Positions 53,602-63,718 of a stretch of DNA of 64,000 bases are shown here, piece after piece. Under the pieces are notes generated by a model. It was given only the letters and a program-made list of their open reading frames with translations, was not told the origin of the DNA and made no database searches. The DNA comes from Celeribacter baekdonensis (GTDB lineage: Bacteria > Pseudomonadota > Alphaproteobacteria > Rhodobacterales > Rhodobacteraceae). Numbering within the stretch: position 1 is the stretch's first letter; each line of letters opens with the position of its first letter. Both the position numbers and the translations under genes were made by a program. The stretch is taken from positions 1 to 64,000 of the forward strand of contig NZ_FNBL01000003.1 in NCBI RefSeq assembly GCF_900102315.1. Direction: 5' to 3'.

Positions 53602-54450
53602 TTACGTCGGGTCTGCGACCCGTTGGTCGATCAATAGCACATCGCCAAAGCGCGCGGCGAGCAAGATCACGGCGGGGCGTTCAATCAGCCCCTTGATCTG
53701 TTCCAGTGTGGCGGCGTCGCGCACATCGACGCTCTCAATGGTGGCGCGCGGTTCGCGAGAGATAAAGCTACGGATGTCCGCCTCAAGCTGATCCGCCGTG
53801 CGCCCGTCCGACGCCTCATAGGCGCCATACGCCAGCGCTTTGTTGAGGATCAGTGCGGCTTGGCGATCCTCAACCGTCAGGCGCACATTGCGCGACGACA
53901 TCGCCAACCCATCGACTTCGCGCACCGTTGGCACGCCATGAATCTCAATCGGCATATCGAGATCACGCACCATGGTTTTGATCACCAAAAGCTGTTGGTA
54001 ATCCTTTTCGCCAAAAAACGCGCGATCTGCGCCGGTGATGTTAAAGAGCTTCGTCACCACCGTGCAGACACCTTTGTAATGGCCGGGCCGAAGCGCGCCC
54101 ATCAACAGATGCTCCAACTGCTCGGTGACCACGGTGGTCTGTTTCTCGGGGTGATACATTTCTTCGGCGGAAGGGCAGAACACCGCATCCACGCCCGCCG
54201 CTTTCAAAAGCGCAAAATCGCGGGCCTCGTCGCGCGGGTAGGCCTCAAGATCGGAGGGGTCGCCAAATTGGGTGGGATTGACGAAAATCGACACAATCAC
54301 CCGGTCAGATGCGGCCTGCGCCGCGTGCACCAAGCTCAGATGCCCGTCATGCAAATAGCCCATGGTTGGCACCAATCCGACCGTCTCGCCCGCGCCGTGA
54401 AACATTGCGACGGCTTCGCGGATGTCGCGTTTGCTTCGACAAATTTTCAA
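53602..54450 (-). CDS. panC: pantothenate synthetase
   Basis: A 282-residue ligase joining pantoate and beta-alanine with ATP. The HIGH-like nucleotide motif is [32 protein letters not shown] and MSSRNVRLT complete the active site. First gene of panC-panB. The precursors feed coenzyme A through coaBC. Confidence 0.96.
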   Translation of the reverse strand: MKICRSKRDIREAVAMFHGAGETVGLVPTMGYLHDGHLSLVHAAQAASDRVIVSIFVNPTQFGDPSDLEAYPRDEARDFALLKAAGVDAVFCPSAEEMYHPEKQTTVVTEQLEHLLMGALRPGHYKGVCTVVTKLFNITGADRAFFGEKDYQQLLVIKTMVRDLDMPIEIHGVPTVREVDGLAMSSRNVRLTVEDRQAALILNKALAYGAYEASDGRTADQLEADIRSFISREPRATIESVDVRDAATLEQIKGLIERPAVILLAARFGDVLLIDQRVADPT

Positions 54451-54647
54451 TGAATGTCCTCCCAGCCCGCAGCTTGCTTGGTGCAGACCTTACAAAGCTT
54501 GCGGCACTGCGGCAAGCGGCTGCCCGCCTTCCCTGTGCCCGTCTGGTTCTCACTGTGTTTCATCAAATGTCCCTAAGCCTTCCCAATTCTCGCCATGTTT
54601 TGTTGCGATATTGATGACGATAGCGGTTAAAACGGTAGAATTGTCCA

Positions 54648-55136
54648 ATGGGAACCTTTGGTAAAACACTCAGCCTGATCAGTTTTGTGATCGGAATCAC
54701 GATCTCGATCCTGGTCTATTTTCAGTATTCTGAGGCGCAAAGCGGGATGATGAAGGCCGTCTCGAGCAATATGTCGGTGACGGGCTCGTATTGGCAGGGC
54801 GATGATGAGGATGAGGCACCGACCCTGTCCACAATGCGCGTGGCAGCGCCGAAAGGCGGATCTGCGGCGAAAACCTTTGAGATTGAGCATGTCGATGCGT
54901 CTGCTGAGACCGGGACGATTGTCTATGATGACGACACCGGGATATTTGGCGAAGATGTTGCCGCCGCTGAACCCGAAGGGTTTGGTCCGCCCGAAGATGC
55001 CACCTTTGGCGAATTGGCAAAATATTATTTTGAAGCGGCCAGCATCTGGTTGTTTGGCGAGCGCGAAGAAACGTTGAAAATGGACTGCAAAGCCAAAGAA
55101 GGCGGTGGCAAGGTCTGTAATGTATCGCGCGGCTAA
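54648..55136 (+). CDS. hypothetical single-span membrane protein
   Basis: A 162-residue protein with an N-terminal membrane helix (about 8-25, LSLISFVIGITISILVYF) and a long acidic periplasmic region with GDDEDEAPT and DDDTGIFGEDVAAAEPEG. Two cysteines near the end (MDCKAK, KVCNVS) could bridge. No ribosome site is evident, yet codon use fits a gene. Family not recognised. Confidence 0.6.
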   Translation: MGTFGKTLSLISFVIGITISILVYFQYSEAQSGMMKAVSSNMSVTGSYWQGDDEDEAPTLSTMRVAAPKGGSAAKTFEIEHVDASAETGTIVYDDDTGIFGEDVAAAEPEGFGPPEDATFGELAKYYFEAASIWLFGEREETLKMDCKAKEGGGKVCNVSRG

Positions 55137-55158
55137 AGCCGGTGATGCGAGAGAAACG

Positions 55159-55193
55159 AAAATGGCGCGAGGCGGGCCTCCCGCGCCATTTTT
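55159..55193. terminator. bidirectional terminator
   Basis: AAAATGGCGCG pairs with CGCGCCATTTTT around an AGGCGGGCCTCC centre, between the hypothetical gene (plus) and the AhpD-like gene (minus). Confidence 0.9.
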
Positions 55194-55197
55194 GTTT

Positions 55198-55536
55198 TTA
55201 AGCGTTAGATAATTCGTCCCAACATTCCAAAGCCTTGGCCGCATACATCAACACCGGACCGCCGCCCATTTGGACGCCCATCGCCAACATTTCGGCCAGC
55301 TCTTCGCGGGTGCCGCCATGTTTCATCAGCGCCTCGACGTGAAAGCCGACACAGGGTTCGCAACGCACACCAATGGCAATCGCCAGCGCCACCAATTCCT
55401 TGGTTTTGGTATCAAGCGCATCGCCTTCCATTGCCGCTTTTGACATCGCGCCAAATCCGACCGGGATGTTGCGGTTGGCTTTGTTGAGGGCGCGCAATGC
55501 TTCACGCATGGATTCGTTTTTTTCAGCCCAAGACAT
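55198..55536 (-). CDS. carboxymuconolactone decarboxylase/AhpD-like protein
   Basis: A 112-residue helical protein with the AhpD-type redox motif: Cys59, Cys62 and His66 in RCEPCVGFH. Most such small proteins are peroxidase-like or thiol-disulfide enzymes rather than true decarboxylases. MGGGPVLMYAAKALE closes the fold. AAGGAGAG precedes ATG. An FNR-type box 67-80 bases upstream points to control by oxygen. Confidence 0.88.
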   Translation of the reverse strand: MSWAEKNESMREALRALNKANRNIPVGFGAMSKAAMEGDALDTKTKELVALAIAIGVRCEPCVGFHVEALMKHGGTREELAEMLAMGVQMGGGPVLMYAAKALECWDELSNA

Positions 55537-55602
55537 GGGACTCTCCTTTGTTCGCGGGTCTTATGTTGGCGCCATTTGTGGCATGAGAGTCGTGGCGCGA
55601 CC

Positions 55603-55616
55603 TTGATCCGCATCAA
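55603..55616 (-). promoter_or_regulatory. FNR/FnrL-type box upstream of the AhpD-like gene
   Basis: TTGAT-CCGC-ATCAA is a perfect match to the FNR consensus TTGAT-N4-ATCAA. Its centre is about 74 bases before the start of the gene at 55536, a usual activator distance. The next gene on the left runs the same way and ends in a terminator, so this gene is the likely target. Confidence 0.75.
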
Positions 55617-55680
55617 TCAAATTCGGGGAATTGCATGAGATTTGCGCAGCTTGCACGCTCCCTGCCGCAGATCTTACCAT

Positions 55681-55713
55681 AAAAAGGCCCGCGCCGATCC
55701 CTCGGCGCGGGCC
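55681..55713 (-). terminator. terminator of the xdh-ABC operon
   Basis: On the minus strand, GGCCCGCGCCGA and TCGGCGCGGGCC form a 12-base stem with a GGGA-type loop, followed by TTTTT, 24 bases after the binding-protein gene. Confidence 0.92.
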
Positions 55714-55736
55714 ATAATCCGTCAATCGCGCAAGGC

Positions 55737-56819
55737 TTATTGCGGGATGTCGCCGCTCAGGCCTTCGACGTAAAAGTTCATGCCTGCGAGCGTACCATCA
55801 TCGGCCACTTCGCCATCGGCCAGCCAGACAGAGCCGTCTTGTTTGTTGAGTGGCCCGGTGAACGGGTGATACTCGCCCGCTGCAATGCTGTCGCGCAACG
55901 CTTCGGCTTCGGCTTTGATGTCGGCGGGAACGGCAGAGGAAATCTCGCCAATGCCGACCATGCCCGCGCCGATGCCGTCCCATGTTGTGTCCGTTTCCCA
56001 AGTGCCATCCATCACCGCCTGAACGCGCTCGATGTAATAGGGGGCCCAGACGTCAATGATCGACGAAATGCGCGGCATCGGGCCATATTCGGCCATGTCG
56101 GCGGCTTGGCCAAAGGTGTAAACATTGCCGGCCTTTTGGGCGGCGGCTTGCGGGGCGGTCGAATCCGTGTGCTGCAAAATCACGTCCGCGCCTTGGTCGA
56201 TCAGCGCCTGTGCCGCATCGGATTCTTTCGCCGGATCGAACCATGTGTAGGCCCAGACCACGTTAAACTCGACATCCGGGTTCACTTTTTTTGCGTGGAT
56301 ATAGGCGGAGTTGATGCCGCGAATAACCTCAGGGATCGGGAAGGAGGCGATATAGCCGACCTTGTTCGACTTGGTCATTTTTCCGGCCAAATAACCCTGA
56401 ACTGCGCGGCCTTCATAGAAACGTGCGGAGTAGACGCCGAGGTTCGGCGCGGTTTTATATCCGGTTGCGTGTTCGAATTTCACGTTCGGGAATTTCGCCG
56501 CCACGTTGACGGTCGGGTCCATGTAGCCAAAAGAGGTGGTGAAAATCAGATCGGCACCGGACAGCGCCATTTGCGTCAAAACCCGCTCGGAATCGGCCCC
56601 TTCTGGCACGGATTCTTGTACTACGATTTCAACCGCATCGCCAAAATGCGCGGCCATTTCCTCTGCCGCTTCGTGGTGGTGTTGTGACCAGCCACCATCA
56701 TTTTTGGGACCAACATAGATAAAGCCAACTTTGACTTTATCTGCGGCAAAAGACGGTGCGGCAAGGCCGAGCGCCAGCACGGAGGCAGTGGCGGCGGTCA
56801 GCAAGGTTCTACGTTTCAT
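55737..56819 (-). CDS. BMP family substrate-binding protein (purine type)
   Basis: A 360-residue periplasmic binding protein. Signal peptide 1-25 (MKRRTLLTAATASVLALGLAAPSFA in two halves) precedes KVKVGFIYVGPKNDGGWSQHHH; TSFGYMDPT and GYIASFPIPEVIRGINSA follow. It is the last gene of the operon with xdhABC, so its ligand should be a purine base or nucleoside. It is clearly a distant relative of the 329-residue protein of operon 1. Confidence 0.9.
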   Translation of the reverse strand: MKRRTLLTAATASVLALGLAAPSFAADKVKVGFIYVGPKNDGGWSQHHHEAAEEMAAHFGDAVEIVVQESVPEGADSERVLTQMALSGADLIFTTSFGYMDPTVNVAAKFPNVKFEHATGYKTAPNLGVYSARFYEGRAVQGYLAGKMTKSNKVGYIASFPIPEVIRGINSAYIHAKKVNPDVEFNVVWAYTWFDPAKESDAAQALIDQGADVILQHTDSTAPQAAAQKAGNVYTFGQAADMAEYGPMPRISSIIDVWAPYYIERVQAVMDGTWETDTTWDGIGAGMVGIGEISSAVPADIKAEAEALRDSIAAGEYHPFTGPLNKQDGSVWLADGEVADDGTLAGMNFYVEGLSGDIPQ

Positions 56820-56873
56820 CTTTGAACTCCCTGTTCGTTTAAAATCACCTCACGCGGAGGCTAAACCTGTGCC

Positions 56874-57806
56874 TCAGTGCGAGGCGTGAAAAATCCGGCC
56901 CAACATGGCGGGCGCGTTGCTCGCACCATGCCTGCGCGCGGAAATAACAACAAGAACCACAATCGTCGCAAGGAAGGGCGACATCGACAAAAGCTCCACC
57001 GGAACCTTCGCCCCTGCCGCTTGCAGGTTCAATTGCAACACGGTGATCCCACCAAAAAGATAAGCACCAATTAAAATCCGCCATGCTTTCCAACTGGCAA
57101 ACACCACAATCGCCAAGGCAATCCAACCATAGCCTGCGGTGATCCCATCGGTCCATTGCGGCACCCGCACGAGGCTGATGTATGCACCGCCAAGCCCGGC
57201 CATCGCGCCCCCAAATCCAATCGCCATCACCCGCACCATCCGCACCGGATAGCCAAGCGCATGGGCCGCCGAATGGTTTTCGCCCACCGCGCGCAGGATC
57301 AGCCCAGCCCGGCTATATTTCAAAAACGCCCAGACACCGGCAATCGACAAAAGGCTCACATAAACCATCATGTCATGTTGAAACAGGATCGGGCCAATGA
57401 CCGGGAGGTGATCCAGGCCGGGAATGTTCAGGTCGGACACCGGAGGCGGTTTAAGGCCTTGATAATTCTGCCCCAAAAGTGAGGCCAAGCCCACGCCCAT
57501 CAACGTCAGGGCAAGCCCCGCGGGCACCTGTGTGGTCAAAAACACCTGGGTCAAAAGCGCAAACACCATGGAAAGGGCCATGCCGCCAATAGCCGCGGCG
57601 ATAAAGCCCAAAGTGGGTGATCCGGTCTCGACCGCCACAATAAATCCGCAGACCGCGCCGGTGATCATCATGCCCTCGACCCCAAGGTTCAACACCCCGG
57701 ATTTTTCCACCACCATTTCGCCCAAAGCCGCCATGAGGATCGGGGTTGAGGCGACCATGAGAGAGGCCAAAAGGACGACGGGGTTGATTGAGCCGAAATC
57801 CATCAC
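56874..57806 (-). CDS. ABC transporter permease, purine type (second)
   Basis: A 310-residue BPD_transp_2 permease with 8-10 helices, showing the signature VVEKSGVLNLGVEGMM and the cytoplasmic loop RAVGENHSAAHALGY. It starts in an ATGA overlap with the first permease. Between it and the binding-protein gene are 54 bases with a ribosome site. Confidence 0.9.
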   Translation of the reverse strand: MMDFGSINPVVLLASLMVASTPILMAALGEMVVEKSGVLNLGVEGMMITGAVCGFIVAVETGSPTLGFIAAAIGGMALSMVFALLTQVFLTTQVPAGLALTLMGVGLASLLGQNYQGLKPPPVSDLNIPGLDHLPVIGPILFQHDMMVYVSLLSIAGVWAFLKYSRAGLILRAVGENHSAAHALGYPVRMVRVMAIGFGGAMAGLGGAYISLVRVPQWTDGITAGYGWIALAIVVFASWKAWRILIGAYLFGGITVLQLNLQAAGAKVPVELLSMSPFLATIVVLVVISARRHGASNAPAMLGRIFHASH

Positions 57807-58888
57807 ACGGCCTCCTTTTTGACGATCATCAAGCGGTAGTTGACGAAAATATCCATGCCCAAAAGCGTCATCAACAACATGCCTTGGAACACTTGGATCG
57901 AGGCAGAGGGCAGGCCCAACATGAATTGCGCCAATTCGCCGCCGATAAAGGTCAGCGCCAATAACAGCCCTGCCAACAGGATGCCGACCGGGTGCAACCG
58001 GCCTAAAAAGGCGACGATGATGGCGGTGAAGCCGTAGCCTGCGCCAAAGTCGATGGAGATTTGCCCGGCGGGACCAGTGACCTCAAACAACCCGGCCAAC
58101 CCGGAAAGCGCACCCGCCACGCCAAGGCAAAACAGCACCAACAGTTTGTCTTTGACGCCTGCAAACCGCGCCGCGCGTGGGCTTTCTCCGGTCAGGCGAA
58201 TTTGAAAGCCCAACATATGTTTGTTGATCAAAACATAGGCCGCAACCACGGCGGCAAAGGCCGCGACAACGCCCCAATGCGTGCCCGTGCCCGCGATCAA
58301 TTCCGGGTTCGACATCGCCGGGATCTGGCTTAGGTTGCGCGATCCGGGAAAGCCGTTGCCCTCCGGGTTGCGTAGCCAACTCAGCGCCGCCGAGGCCAAA
58401 AGCTGTTCGGCGATATAGACCAACATCAAGGACACAAGGATTTCGTTGGTGTTGAACCGGGTCTTCAAAATCGCCGGGATCATCGCCCATAAGAAACCGC
58501 CAATTCCCCCCGCGATCACCATCAGAGGGAAAATCCACCACGCGTCCGTTGGGTAAAACGCCAATCCCACAGCCGCGCCCGCAAGCGCACCCATGATATA
58601 TTGCCCCTCGGCGCCGATGTTCCAAATCCCGGCCTTGAACCCAAGGCTCAGACCGATTGCAATCAGGATCAGCGGGGCGGCTTTGACCAAAAGTTGCGGT
58701 CGCGAATAGGCGGCGAATTGGTCGTTGAACAACGGGTCCCAAAATATGGTGCGAATGGCGGCAAACGGGTCTTTGCCCATCAGCGCAAACAAAATCCCGC
58801 CCAAGATCATGGTCAGGATCACCGCCAAAATCGGTGTTGCGATGGTCCAGGCTTTCGAGGGTTCGGGGCGTTTGACGAATTTGATCAT
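57803..58888 (-). CDS. ABC transporter permease, purine type (first)
   Basis: A 361-residue BPD_transp_2 permease, markers IGLSLGFKAGIWNIGAEGQYI and RLTGESPRAARFAGV. ATGA overlap with the ATPase gene upstream and with the next permease downstream, so the three are translated together. Confidence 0.9.
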   Translation of the reverse strand: MIKFVKRPEPSKAWTIATPILAVILTMILGGILFALMGKDPFAAIRTIFWDPLFNDQFAAYSRPQLLVKAAPLILIAIGLSLGFKAGIWNIGAEGQYIMGALAGAAVGLAFYPTDAWWIFPLMVIAGGIGGFLWAMIPAILKTRFNTNEILVSLMLVYIAEQLLASAALSWLRNPEGNGFPGSRNLSQIPAMSNPELIAGTGTHWGVVAAFAAVVAAYVLINKHMLGFQIRLTGESPRAARFAGVKDKLLVLFCLGVAGALSGLAGLFEVTGPAGQISIDFGAGYGFTAIIVAFLGRLHPVGILLAGLLLALTFIGGELAQFMLGLPSASIQVFQGMLLMTLLGMDIFVNYRLMIVKKEAV

Positions 58889-60399
58889 GGTGCGACCTCT
58901 TCCAGATCATGTGCGCCACCCATCATCATCCCGATCTCATCGACGGTCAGACCTTTGGCAACACGGGGTGCGGTCAATTTGCCTTCGTTGAGGGCGGCGA
59001 AATGGTCCGAAATTTCCATCAATTCATCGAGGTCCTGTGAGATCACGATCACCCCCGCGCCCTTGGCCGCGAGGTCCAAAAGCGATTGTCGGATCGCGGC
59101 GGCGGCCGAAGCATCGACGCCCCATGTCGGTTGGTTCACCACCAACACGGTCGGGTCTTGGAGGACTTCGCGACCGATTACGAATTTCTGCAAATTACCG
59201 CCCGAAAGAGAACGCGCGGCTGAAGCCGGACCGGGGGTGCGCACGTCAAATTTCTGGATAATGTCGCGGGCAAACGCTTCGGTTTTCTTCCAGTTGACAA
59301 AGTTGTTTTTGCTCAGTTTTTTACGGATATTCCCGGTCAGAACCGCATTTTCCGTCAGGCTCATATTGGGCGCTGCGGCATGGCCAAGGCGCTCTTCTGG
59401 TGCGGCCAAAAGGCCGATTTTGCGCCGCGCATTTGGGCCAAGGCCACTGATGTCTTGGCCGCAATAGGTGATCGCGCCTTTGCCGGTTTTCGCCTCGCCC
59501 GAGAGCACCGACAAAAGCTCGTCCTGGCCATTGCCCGCCACGCCGCCGATGCCAAGCACCTCACCCGCGCGCAGGCGCAGAGACACGTTTTTCAACCGGG
59601 TGCCAAACGGGTTGGCCGGAGCAAAATCAAGCCCTTGAACATCAAGCAACACATCACCCGTTTCCCCACCCTCGCGGGACGGCACATGCAATATCTGCCC
59701 CACCATCATCTCCGCCATGTCTCGTGCGGTCGTGACCTTGGGGTCGCACTCTCCCACCACCTTGCCCAACCGCAGGATCGTTGCCCCATCACACAGCGCC
59801 CGAATTTCTTCGAGCTTGTGCGAGATATAGAGGATCGATGTGCCTTCAGATTGCAATTTGCGCAGGGTTTTGAACAGGATTTCAACCTCTTGCGGGGTCA
59901 AAACCGATGTCGGTTCATCCATGATCAACAGTTTCGGGTCTTGCAAAAGACAGCGGATGATCTCCACCCTTTGCCGTTCCCCCGCCGACAAATCACCGAC
60001 AATCCGGTCCGGGTCGAGCGGCAAGCCGTAGGCGTCGGACACCTCGCGAATGGACTGTGCCAAAGCGTGCATTTTCGGCGGATTTTCCATCCCAAGTGCG
60101 ACGTTTTCGGCCACATTGAGTGCCTCAAACAGCGAGAAATGTTGAAACACCATCGCCACGCCTGAGGCCCGCGCCGCTTGTGGATTGTTGGGCGCATAGG
60201 GCGCGCCGCGCAGTTGCATCGTGCCCGCATCGGGTTTTTCCAGCCCGTAAATCATTTTCACCAGCGTGGATTTGCCCGCGCCGTTCTCGCCCAAAAGCGC
60301 GTGAACCTGACCGGCTCCGATGGAAAAGGACACGTCATCATTGGCACGCACGCCGGGATATTGGCGCGTCAGCCCCGAGAGTTTCAATAGCTCTGTCAC
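58885..60399 (-). CDS. ABC transporter ATP-binding protein, purine type (two NBDs)
   Basis: A 504-residue double ATPase. Domain 1: Walker A GENGAGKST, signature LSAGERQRVEI, Walker B LLIMDEPTS. Domain 2: degenerate Walker A GVAGNGQDEL, signature LSGGNLQKFVIGRE and VLVVNQPTWGVD. The start is GTG 60399, overlapping the xdhC stop (GTGA); the frame is open further upstream but that part lies within xdhC. Confidence 0.9.
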   Translation of the reverse strand: MTELLKLSGLTRQYPGVRANDDVSFSIGAGQVHALLGENGAGKSTLVKMIYGLEKPDAGTMQLRGAPYAPNNPQAARASGVAMVFQHFSLFEALNVAENVALGMENPPKMHALAQSIREVSDAYGLPLDPDRIVGDLSAGERQRVEIIRCLLQDPKLLIMDEPTSVLTPQEVEILFKTLRKLQSEGTSILYISHKLEEIRALCDGATILRLGKVVGECDPKVTTARDMAEMMVGQILHVPSREGGETGDVLLDVQGLDFAPANPFGTRLKNVSLRLRAGEVLGIGGVAGNGQDELLSVLSGEAKTGKGAITYCGQDISGLGPNARRKIGLLAAPEERLGHAAAPNMSLTENAVLTGNIRKKLSKNNFVNWKKTEAFARDIIQKFDVRTPGPASAARSLSGGNLQKFVIGREVLQDPTVLVVNQPTWGVDASAAAAIRQSLLDLAAKGAGVIVISQDLDELMEISDHFAALNEGKLTAPRVAKGLTVDEIGMMMGGAHDLEEVAP

Positions 60400-61319
60400 C
60401 CTGTCTGTTCCCCGTAAGAGTCTGCGATCTCTGTGGATGAGATTAGGCTTGCGGCCACCCCAATCGCAATGGCTTGTGGATGTTTCCCTAAGGACGGTTG
60501 CCCAATTGGACAGCAAATGCGGTCAATTTGGACGTCTAAATGCCCTAAATCGTGCAAACGCCCGCGAAACCGGGCCCATTTCGTGCGCGAGCCGATCAAC
60601 CCGGCAAAGCCAAACCCATGGTGCAAAAGCCGATGACACAGCTCCAGATCCAGCGCATGGGAGTAGGTCAAAATCAGATGTTCGGCCTCTGCGGGCGCAT
60701 AGGGCACCACGTCTTCGGGATGGGCAGCGATCAGAGGATCGACGGTTTCGGGGATATGGTCAGGGAACCGATCAGCCCCGGTATCAACCCATGTGACGGC
60801 AAAATCGGGCAGGGGGGCGAGGGTGTTGACGATGGCACGCCCGACATGCCCGGCCCCCCAAACCCAAAGCGGGCGGGTGGCGCGGCGGATCGGTTCGATC
60901 ATCCAGTCACCATGACGCGCGGGTTTCAAAACCCCCTGCGCGCGCGCCAGGGTGAGGGCCTTTTTGACCGCAAACGGCATCTCTCCGGGACCGCGCGCAT
61001 AAATGTCCTGTGGAATATCCTCAACGGTATCAAAGACTTCGGTCAAAAGCGTCACAGCCCCACCGCAACATTGCCCCATTGCGGGACCAAGCGGCAGGCG
61101 GTTCAGCCGCGGGGCCTCAAAGGCGGCTTTTGCGGCTTCAAATTCCAATGTTCCGCCGCCAATCGTGCCCGATTGCCCAAAACCCTCTGGCGTGGCCCAG
61201 ACCAACATCGCCGCGCCAACCTCGCGCGGGGCGGAGCCTTGGACCTCGGCCACAACCACCCGCGCCACCCGCCCATGGTGGGCGATGGCTTGGGCCAAAG
61301 CGTCGCGATCAAAGCTCAT
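60396..61319 (-). CDS. xdhC: xanthine dehydrogenase accessory protein XdhC
   Basis: A 307-residue molybdenum-cofactor chaperone that inserts the sulfurated cofactor into XdhB. The N-terminal XdhC/CoxI domain has VVAEVQGSAPREVGAAMLV and GTIGGGTLE, then MGQCCGG with two cysteines; the C-terminal NAD-fold part has WVWGAGHVGRAIVNTL and FAGLIGSRTKWARFR. ATG 61319 overlaps the xdhB stop (ATGA). Confidence 0.95.
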   Translation of the reverse strand: MSFDRDALAQAIAHHGRVARVVVAEVQGSAPREVGAAMLVWATPEGFGQSGTIGGGTLEFEAAKAAFEAPRLNRLPLGPAMGQCCGGAVTLLTEVFDTVEDIPQDIYARGPGEMPFAVKKALTLARAQGVLKPARHGDWMIEPIRRATRPLWVWGAGHVGRAIVNTLAPLPDFAVTWVDTGADRFPDHIPETVDPLIAAHPEDVVPYAPAEAEHLILTYSHALDLELCHRLLHHGFGFAGLIGSRTKWARFRGRLHDLGHLDVQIDRICCPIGQPSLGKHPQAIAIGVAASLISSTEIADSYGEQTG

Positions 61320-63718
61320 CCGCGGGCTCGCGCGATGGCGTTGAGCAATTCTTCGGGTGTGGCGGGGGCGTTGAGCGCCGGATAGTTTGGCCCACAGGCG
61401 GCGCAGGCATCCGAGAGCGCCAAAAACGCCGAAATGCCCAACATAAACGGCGGCTCGCCCACCGCTTTGGAGCGATAAATCGTATCTTCTCGGTTGCGCC
61501 CCTCCCAAAGGGCGACGTTGAACATATCCGGCGCGTCAGAGCAGGCCGGAATTTTATAGGTTGAGGGCGCGTGGGTCTTCAGCAACCCCTTGGCATCCCA
61601 CCACAATTCCTCTGTGGTCAACCAGCCCGCACCCTGTACATAGCCGCCCTCGATCTGGCCCTTGTCAATTGCGGGATTGAGCGATGCGCCCGCGTCATGC
61701 AGGATGTCGGCGCGTAAAATACGGTTTTCGCCGGTGAGCGTGTCGAGCGCCACTTCGGTGATCGCAATGCCATGGGCAAAGTAGAAAAACGGTCGCCCCT
61801 TGCCCGCAATCCGGTCCCATTCGATCTTTGGCGTTTTGTAAAATCCGGTCGAAGACAGGCTGACACGGTTCATATAGGCGAGGCTGATGATCTCGGCGAA
61901 TGCCATGTCATGAGCGCCAAAGCGCACACGTCCCCCGGCCCATGTGACCTCGCTTTCGCCAAACCGTTCAAGGATAAACACCTCAATCCGGGTGCGGATC
62001 GCATCACAGGCGTTTTTGACCGCCATACCGTTCAAATCCGTGCCCGACGAGGCGGCGGTGGCGGAGGTGTTGGGAACTTTGCCGGTGTCTGTGGCGGTGA
62101 TTTTGACGGTCTCGACCGAGACGCCAAAGACCTGGGCTGCGACCTGCGCGACTTTCAGGAACAGGCCCTGACCCATTTCCGTGCCGCCATGGTTCATGTG
62201 GATGGAACCGTCATTATAGACATGGACCAGCGCGCCCGCCTGATTGAGGTGGGTGAGGGTGAAAGAGATGCCGAATTTCACCGGCGAAATCCCAAGGCCC
62301 TTTTTGACGATCGGGTTTTCGGCGTTCCATTTCGCCACCGCCTTTTTGCGCGCGGCATAATCGGCATCCTTCAAAAGTCGTTCGGTCATGGCATGAAGGA
62401 TGAAATCCTCGACCTCCTGACCATAGGGCGTCAGCTTGCCTCGCGGCGTGAGTTGCCCGCCCGCATGGGCACCATGCCCGGTGTCCGTCTCCGCACCGCC
62501 ACGCGACAAAGGATCGCCCACAAGGCTCAGAACATGATCCTCAGGCAGGCCTTCGCCCGCCGTCGGCACCACCATTTCGTCGTAATAATTCAGCCGCCGC
62601 ACCTCGGCCGGATCACGGCCCAGCGTGTGGGCGATATGATCCACCACGCGCTCAATCCCCAACACGCCCTGCGGGCCACCAAAACCGCGATAGGCGGTGT
62701 TGGATTGCGAATTGGTTTTCAACCGATGGCTTTCAATCCGCGCATTGGGCAGGAAATAGGCATTGTCTGCGTGCAACATGGCACGATCAGCCACGGGCAG
62801 GGTCAGGTCCATCGACCATCCGGCCCGCGTGACCTGGACAAACTCGATGCCCTCAATGCGGCCATGTTCATCAAATCCGCAGGTATAGGAGATGCGGAAA
62901 TCATGGCGTTTGCCGGTGATGATCATGTCGTCATCGCGGTCATAGCGCATTTTACAGGGCTTGCCCGTGTCGCGCGCGGCGATGGCGCAGGCGATGGCAA
63001 GCCAGTTGCCCTGTGATTCCTTGCCGCCAAACCCGCCGCCCATCCGCCGGGTCTCAACCCGCACCGCATGCATCGGGACATGCAGGGCATGCGCGACCTT
63101 ATGTTGGATCTCTGACGGGTGTTGGGTCGAGGAATAGACCACCATATCCCCGCCCTCTTGTGGCAGGGCGGCGGCGGCTTGGCTTTCGAGGTAGAAATGT
63201 TCTTGGCCACCCATATGCAGCGTGCCTTCGATCACATGGGCGGCGGATTTGATCGCCTCGGCTGCGTCGCCACAGCTGTAAATGCGTGGGCCATCTTCGA
63301 ACCGGCTTTCGGCCGCCAGGGCCTCGTTATAGCCAAACAGCGCGGGTTTCTCATCATAGGTGATCTTGCTCAGCGTGGCGGCTTTGCGGGCCGCATGATG
63401 TGAGGTCGCGACCACCAAGAACACCGGCTGTCCGATATATTGGACTGTGGTGGAGGTGAGCAGCGGTTCATCCCCCAGAGAGGGCGAACAATCGGGGATG
63501 TGATCGCCAAAATCCTCCGCCGTATACACCCGGACCACGCCGGGCGCTGTGCGCACGCGCGACAGGTCCATCGCCGTGATTTCCCCGTGGGCCACTGAGG
63601 AGAGGCCAAAGGCCAGATGCAGCGTGCCCGCGGGCAGCGGGATGTCATCAATATAGCGGGCCTGACCTGTGACATGCAGGCGGGCGGCGTCATGGGGATG
63701 CGAAGACCCAACAGACAT
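61316..63718 (-). CDS. xdhB: xanthine dehydrogenase molybdopterin-binding subunit
   Basis: An 800-residue large subunit oxidising hypoxanthine and xanthine to urate. SSHPHDAARLHVTGQARYIDDIP begins it; the molybdenum-site segments are GQEHFYLESQ, TRRMGGGFGGKE, TAYRGFGGPQG (with the catalytic-site Arg) and GTEMGQGLFLK, and the active-site Glu region near the end is KAVGEPPFML. Start overlaps the xdhA stop (TGATG). Confidence 0.96.
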   Translation of the reverse strand: MSVGSSHPHDAARLHVTGQARYIDDIPLPAGTLHLAFGLSSVAHGEITAMDLSRVRTAPGVVRVYTAEDFGDHIPDCSPSLGDEPLLTSTTVQYIGQPVFLVVATSHHAARKAATLSKITYDEKPALFGYNEALAAESRFEDGPRIYSCGDAAEAIKSAAHVIEGTLHMGGQEHFYLESQAAAALPQEGGDMVVYSSTQHPSEIQHKVAHALHVPMHAVRVETRRMGGGFGGKESQGNWLAIACAIAARDTGKPCKMRYDRDDDMIITGKRHDFRISYTCGFDEHGRIEGIEFVQVTRAGWSMDLTLPVADRAMLHADNAYFLPNARIESHRLKTNSQSNTAYRGFGGPQGVLGIERVVDHIAHTLGRDPAEVRRLNYYDEMVVPTAGEGLPEDHVLSLVGDPLSRGGAETDTGHGAHAGGQLTPRGKLTPYGQEVEDFILHAMTERLLKDADYAARKKAVAKWNAENPIVKKGLGISPVKFGISFTLTHLNQAGALVHVYNDGSIHMNHGGTEMGQGLFLKVAQVAAQVFGVSVETVKITATDTGKVPNTSATAASSGTDLNGMAVKNACDAIRTRIEVFILERFGESEVTWAGGRVRFGAHDMAFAEIISLAYMNRVSLSSTGFYKTPKIEWDRIAGKGRPFFYFAHGIAITEVALDTLTGENRILRADILHDAGASLNPAIDKGQIEGGYVQGAGWLTTEELWWDAKGLLKTHAPSTYKIPACSDAPDMFNVALWEGRNREDTIYRSKAVGEPPFMLGISAFLALSDACAACGPNYPALNAPATPEELLNAIARARG

